From assembly GCA_016081115.2 (NCBI GenBank), contig JABTTQ020003409.1, positions 496,001 to 560,000 on the forward strand: 64,000 bases of DNA. Direction: 5' to 3'. Source of the stretch: Rehmannia glutinosa. Taxonomy: Eukaryota; Streptophyta; Magnoliopsida; Lamiales; Orobanchaceae. The notes under the pieces were generated by a model. It did not search any database, was not told the origin of the DNA, and saw only the letters and a list, made by a program, of their open reading frames with translations. The translations under genes were made by a program, and so were the position numbers. Below, piece by piece: positions 59,529 to 64,000 of this stretch; position 1 is the first letter of the stretch; every line of letters starts with the position of its first letter.

Positions 59529-60864
59529 ATGGCACCTCCAAGAAATTCTACCGGTCGAAATCCCACCTCCAAGCGTAGAAAGGGCGGAGAGGGTTCTTCG
59601 AGAAATCGGCAAGAAGAAGCCGAACAAAGGGATATTCGAGCTACCCAAAGGAATGTGGCTCAAGAATGTGATGACATTCAAAATCCCGTACTCTCCAAGC
59701 CCCAAATTGCCGAGCTCCGCGGAACAATTTCGTTCAAAAATTGCCGTTGGGCGAAAAGTAAGAAATCTCTAATACCATTAGCTCCCCATTCTAATAATGT
59801 TCTAGATTTCATCAATAAATATGCGGAGTGGTACTATGAAGATTTGGAAATGGGTGGAAAATCGATTGCTCGCACTAAAATTTGTCGATTTAATTCGTTT
59901 ACTAATGAATATCCTACTATTAGAGGATACTTTGAAGAGCAAGGTTTGATGTTTTTGTGGGAGCATGCATATGTTTTATATGATGATGATATTATTCAAC
60001 ATTTTTATGCAAATATGTGGGTGGAATATGATGATAATAGGAAGCCTATTGCGGTAAATTCGTTTGTAAGGGGTCGTCATTTTAGGTGGACTCCTAATGA
60101 AATTTGTCGGCTTTTACATGTAAGAGAAGGTGGTTGGGACTATTTTTCTTGTGCAATTTGGAATGATGAGATGTTGGGGGTCTCTATGAAAGAAGTCAAG
60201 ACTTATTTGGGCGTATGGCCAAAATATTCATTGTTGGCGATGACTCTTGAGCACCGGATTATATCCGTTATTTGCCTATTACATATGTGGAAAAGCGGGA
60301 AAAATGCCTAGCAACATGGACTATTTCTTAACTTATAAGATTGGTGGAAGGGAACCGCTTAATTTTGGCGCTATACTTATTTAATGTCTTATTGAGTCCG
60401 TTACTCAAGGAAATAAGAAGTTTGTTATGGGCAATTGGATTTGTAAACTTCTTATACAATCGGGACTACCTTCGTCGGAGTGTAATTCGGAGGTATTTCA
60501 AAATGATTTTGACATTGATAACATCTCCCAAATGGTCACTATGCGCAAAAATATGGACATCCGACCAACTACAATGGCTAGAGAAAGAGGCCAAGGTTCC
60601 CCAGATCCAAACGACTTCTTTGATGATGCCGAGGCCGTGAGATTGGCGGAAGAAGGCGAACCGAGCAATTTGGAGGGTAATACCGGTGCTCAACCGCCTA
60701 GGAGGTACACCCAAGCCGAGTATGATGATCTACGAACATATCATGAAGCTAGATATGAGGCTTTGGAGCAAAAGACCTCCAAAATGCAAAAATCAATCGG
60801 CAAGTTGAAGAAATTCATCAAAGATCTTATTCCCGGAACTTGCTTCTCTTCGGACGAAGAATGA
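59529..60864 (+). pseudogene. Plant-transposon-type ORF (ORF3) of element D, two lesions
   Basis: Opens MAPPRNSTGRNPTSKRRKGG (basic N-terminus), then a globular domain (residues about 60-250) with FINKYAEWYYEDLEM, YFEEQGLMFLWEHAYVLY, HFYANMWVEYDD, FVRGRHFRWTPNEICRLL, LGVWPKYSLLAMTLEHRII. This fits the putative plant transposon protein domain that occurs next to retrotransposons and has no known activity. A frameshift at about 60295 gives an early stop at 60309; the true frame continues (MPSNMDYFLTYKIGGREPL) but meets TAA at 60382-60384, then runs open to 60864 with an acidic linker and a final coiled coil (YEALEQKTSKMQKSIGKLKKF). Normal length would be about 440 residues. It sits where A and B carry their own post-pol ORF. 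Confidence 0.8.
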
Positions 60865-62080
60865 TGACCCACCCCTTTATTACCTTAGCATTTTCTCTTG
60901 TCCATGTTGTTTTGTATTTCTATGAACTATCTTGTAAAACTCTTTTGCACTAATGGATTTGCTTGTTTTCTTGAAAGGGTTAAAATAGCAAGTTGAAAAT
61001 GGCTTGTGGATGATCATGATATTGATGGAGTATTTGATGGTAAAAATACTCTTGTTTGATAGTTGGTATGAAGTACTTGATGGTAAAAGTGTTTTTTTAA
61101 TTTTTGCTTAAATGCATTTGACATGTCTTGATCATTTTGTTTAGATGGATAATTTGGGACATTTGTAATGTCTAATATGCATTGTTTGATGCTTGACATG
61201 TATTACTTGATGGCTCTTTAATTTTTGCTTGATGGCATTAGTAATGCCTTGATCTTTTTTGGCTAAAATTATCTCAATTGGGTCGAACCCTTGAGAATTT
61301 ACTTTGTTTAGGCCTATTATTTGTTGGACATATGTTGAAAATTGCTTTTGGTGATGATATAAACAAACTTGACTTAATTTCCTTTACAAGGGCTATATAC
61401 ACCTTCTTCAAACTTTGACGTCCGCCAAGTGTTCGATAAAATGCTTCAATGAAAAACTCATCACCTACATGGTTCTCTTATTTTCAAATGTCTTAAATTC
61501 TTATTGAGATCATGTTTTATGGATTCTCTCCCATTTTGTTTTGGATTCTAAGCTTAATTCTTTCAAGGATGATAAATCATATTGTTGGCGCATTTTGACA
61601 AACTTGTATAATGTTTTTACCATCCTAACATTCTTTTTGATGATTCCAGAGGGGGAGAAATAGGATATTGGCTCGTTAGCTCATAGAAGCTAATAAAAGC
61701 TTGTTATAAAAGCTATAAGCTATGACATCTTAAAAGCCATAAGTTGTGAATTATATTTAGTCCAATTGTTGCTTGATGGACTTATATACTTGTCTAATGA
61801 TATTTTGTTGATAGGGGGAGCTTATAAGCTCTTGAACAAAATGTAAAAGCTAAAGCTTTTAGCTTGTGGTTCATTGCTTTTACATTATTCTTGATGTGTT
61901 TATTGATAGGGGGAGCTTGTGCTTATTCTTGGACTATATTTTCTTCTTTACTTGGTTGCTTATGTATTTTGGAAATTTTGGTTGCTTCTAAACGGTTAGT
62001 TGTTTTTACCGGAAAATCGTTTTTAAAATTGTCCTCCAAATATTTCAAAAAAAAAAAAATTGTTTTGGTTTGTAATCATC
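60865..62080. other. 3' noncoding region of element D
   Basis: About 1.2 kb. Holds repeated GGGGGAGCTTATAAGCTC-type phrases (61812-61920) and poly-A near 62047. Shared, inverted, with the C tail (36900-37640). No gene. Confidence 0.55.
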
Positions 62081-62094
62081 AAAAAGGGGGAGAT
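62081..62094 (+). other. Polypurine tract of element D
   Basis: AAAAAGGGGGAGAT directly before the 3' LTR TGTTTGATAC. Confidence 0.9.
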
Positions 62095-63570
62095 TGTTTG
62101 ATACATGTTTTTATCTTAATTTTGATGATTTTATTTTTATACCAAAATAATGTTTTTAATTGTTGTCCAAATACTCCTAATTGATTTAAAATGATTTTAA
62201 TATTTTTTGGAGTATTTCTTCAAGTTTTATTTTAGATAAAATTGGACAAAACTTTTAATGATTTTATGTTTATAAGTTTTTACTTCAAAACAAGGTTCCT
62301 AAATGTTGTCTAAATACTCCCGATTGGTTTAAAATGCTTTTACTAAATTTTTGGAGTATTTCTTGAGTTTTATTTTCGACAAAAATTGGACAACATTTCT
62401 GTCTCGAGGTCAACCGATCGCCGTAGAGGGCAACCCGTACCTAAAGATGATTTTTGAAACAGAAAAATGAGATGGAAGGAAAATGGACCAGGTCGGCCAA
62501 GTCGGCCGACAGGGTGTCGCCGTCTGTCGAAGTGCACTGGGAGTTTAATTGTGAAGCAGAACTCCTCCCTCGCTTGAATTCGTGTTGTGCGACCGGCCGT
62601 AGGGGACGACTTCGAACCCTACGTCGACCGGTCGCCCCGTGTTAAATGTTGAAATGTTTATTTTAAACTCTATTTGTGCGCGACCGGTCGCCCTATCTTT
62701 TGACAGCAAAATTCTGACCATTTGATAGCAGACAAACTTTCCTTAAATTGTGAGATTGATTTCTAACAGCTATATTCTTGATTTTAATTGTATTTTTCTG
62801 TAGATTTTCAATCACCAAGAGGAGCCTATGTTTGATCAATCATCTCCTATAAATAGAGGAAGTTTTGGAGCAACCAACACAACAATTGAGATACAACACA
62901 ACAAGATACACGTCAAGCAAATATTTGTTCTTCATAGTTATTATTCTTGTTGTAATTTGCCTAGCTCATCACTTTCACATCTTGAGGTCTAGGCTTTCAT
63001 TTCTTGATTACACTTGCACTCAAATTGTATTATTCATTATTGAGTTGTAATCTTGATTTTTGGTCATCATTCAACACAAGATATCCTTGTGAGTGTTCTT
63101 GTGGTAAGAAAACACTTGGTGATCTAGGTGTTAGGTGTGAGAAGATTGTGGTAATCTTCTTGTCGAGGTGTTGAAGAATTTGGTATTCTTCAAGGTTGAA
63201 GATTGTGGTAATCTTCACAAGGTGCCGTTGGAGATTGTGGTAATCTTTAAGAAGAGATTGTGGTAATCTCAAAGGTGGTGTTGAAGAAGAGTGTGGTGCT
63301 CTTCAAGGTGTTGTTGTAAGTTGGTGTCGTATTAATTTTGGTAATTAATAAAATCTTTTTTTCTCTTTGAAATCAATCCCGGATATATTGGGGTGGTAGA
63401 AGATTAGGCCCTAGGTGGGTTGAACCTCTATAAATCGACGTGTGTTGTTTACATTCCGCACCTTTATTATTGTCTTTGAGCATTTCGGTTCGAAAAAGAG
63501 GGTAAAATCGAAAAGATGGAGATAATCTATTCACCCCCCCTCTAGATTATCGTAGCCGCTTGGACTTACA
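62095..63570 (+). repeat. 3' LTR of element D
   Basis: 1476 bp, collinear with 55228-56726, ending GGACTTACA and followed by GTATG. Carries the better preserved GACCGGTCG motifs and the second copy of the hairpin array. Confidence 0.92.
63093..63350 (+). repeat. Hairpin array in element D 3' LTR
   Basis: Same eight hairpins as at 56248-56506. The first has two extra or changed bases in its right arm (AAGAAAACAC). The others keep their pairing. Confidence 0.88.
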
Positions 63571-63575
63571 GTATG
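63571..63575. repeat. Right target duplication of element D (GTATG)
   Basis: Perfect match to 55223-55227. Confidence 0.9.
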
Positions 63576-63745
63576 TATATAATCTGATTTCTAGTTGATT
63601 GGAATATATTGTAGACTTTCCAATGATAATTCAAAGATATAATTATTAGATGCATTAGAAGTGATTGCTCAGCTTGATTTCCGGCAGGCTGTTTAGAAAA
63701 TTATTATTTTACCATTATTATTATTTTTTACCATTATAAGTGAAA
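63576..63745. repeat. Third unit of the 140-bp repeat, right of element D
   Basis: TAGACTTTCCAATGATAATTC at 63612 and TTTAGAAAATTATTATTTTAC near 63690 match the units at 54955-55222, with extra sequence at the start and a changed middle. Confidence 0.7.
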
Positions 63746-64000
63746 CTAAATCCAATTTATATTGGTTGCCACGTGGCTAAATGTGAAGCCGATACGTGGA
63801 TTTGGAAGAACACGGTGTTGACACGTGGACTGAATTGATCAGATAATGACATGTGGCAAGAATGTTTTTTGTTTTAGTTTATAGGGTATATATATATATA
63901 TATATATCCCGTACTCGTATCCTTAAAATTTTAGAATATACCGTATCCTCGTACCCGTATTGTACCGTATCCATATCTCGTATCTATATTAGTGCTTCAC
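63746..64000. other. Right edge, intergenic
   Basis: No gene. Holds a perfect G-box palindrome GCCACGTGGC at 63768-63777, two more ACGTGGA sites (63793 and 63823), a (TA)n run at 63887-63907, and degenerate CGTACCC/CGTATCC phrases to the end. Confidence 0.4.

Larger units (their letters stand above)
55228..63570 (+). mobile_element. Copia-type LTR retrotransposon D without pol
   Basis: 8.3 kb on the plus strand, two LTRs of about 1.5 kb, TGTTTGATAC...GGACTTACA, target duplication GTATG, tRNA-Met primer site and polypurine tract. Internal order: gag remnant (56786-58171), noncoding with plastid-like patch (58172-59528), plant-transposon-type ORF (59529-60864), 1.2-kb tail. Integrase, RT and RNase H are absent. 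LTR layout (hairpin array, GACCGGTC cluster, paired AAATACTCC inverted repeats) and gag show that it is related to C. It is a non-autonomous element needing a helper's enzymes. Confidence 0.9.

Overview
The window is plant nuclear DNA made almost entirely of transposable elements. Evidence: Ty1/Copia elements primed by initiator tRNA-Met, a Helitron that carries an RPA70-like gene, TIR elements that have captured plant gene pieces, and a plastid-derived patch. The host is a eudicot. The gag and post-pol ORFs remind me of predicted proteins from Lamiales genomes, but that is memory-based inference, not a search. I see no intact ordinary host gene.

Layout. 1-918 is AT-rich and empty. 919-14176 is a 13.3-kb Helitron on the minus strand with both termini recognisable. 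It holds an RPA70-like gene that stays open over about eleven exons (10699-13425) and a broken Rep-helicase (1143-6190). 14786-49716 is a large Copia element on the plus strand (A). A is split by a second Copia element on the minus strand (C, 23285-44071), and C's 3' LTR is split by a third, also minus (B, 23887-36041, same family as A). B has a perfect 5-bp target duplication and C a 4/5 match. With insertions removed, A is about 14.1 kb, B 12.2 kb and C 8.6 kb. A and B carry a long extra ORF of about 4.5 kb between pol and the 3' LTR. B has lost integrase and most of RT in one clean 2-kb deletion.

49733-52497 is a pair of fused TIR elements that look Mutator-like. One copy carries an LRR receptor-kinase fragment and the other nearly all of a cytosolic ribosomal protein S17 (eS17) coding sequence. 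53799 onward is the 3' end of a second, decayed Helitron with RPA70-like remnants. A 140-bp tandem repeat follows, and a fourth Copia element (D, 55228-63570, target duplication GTATG) is inserted in it. D is related to C but has no integrase, RT or RNase H. Between its gag remnant and a plant-transposon-type ORF lies a patch with plastid trnH and psbK pieces.

Most unusual signals: (1) the LTRs of C and D contain an array of five to eight short hairpins. Stems differ in sequence but stay complementary, and almost all loops are GTGGT or TTGGT. At least one pair of homologous stems shows a compensatory change. (2) The same two families carry clusters of the palindrome CGACCGGTCG. (3) Where A and B copies differ, CTG/CAG triplets repeatedly appear as CG, TCG or CGA, which looks more like base-calling error at methylated CHG sites than natural decay, so some frameshifts listed here may be artefacts.
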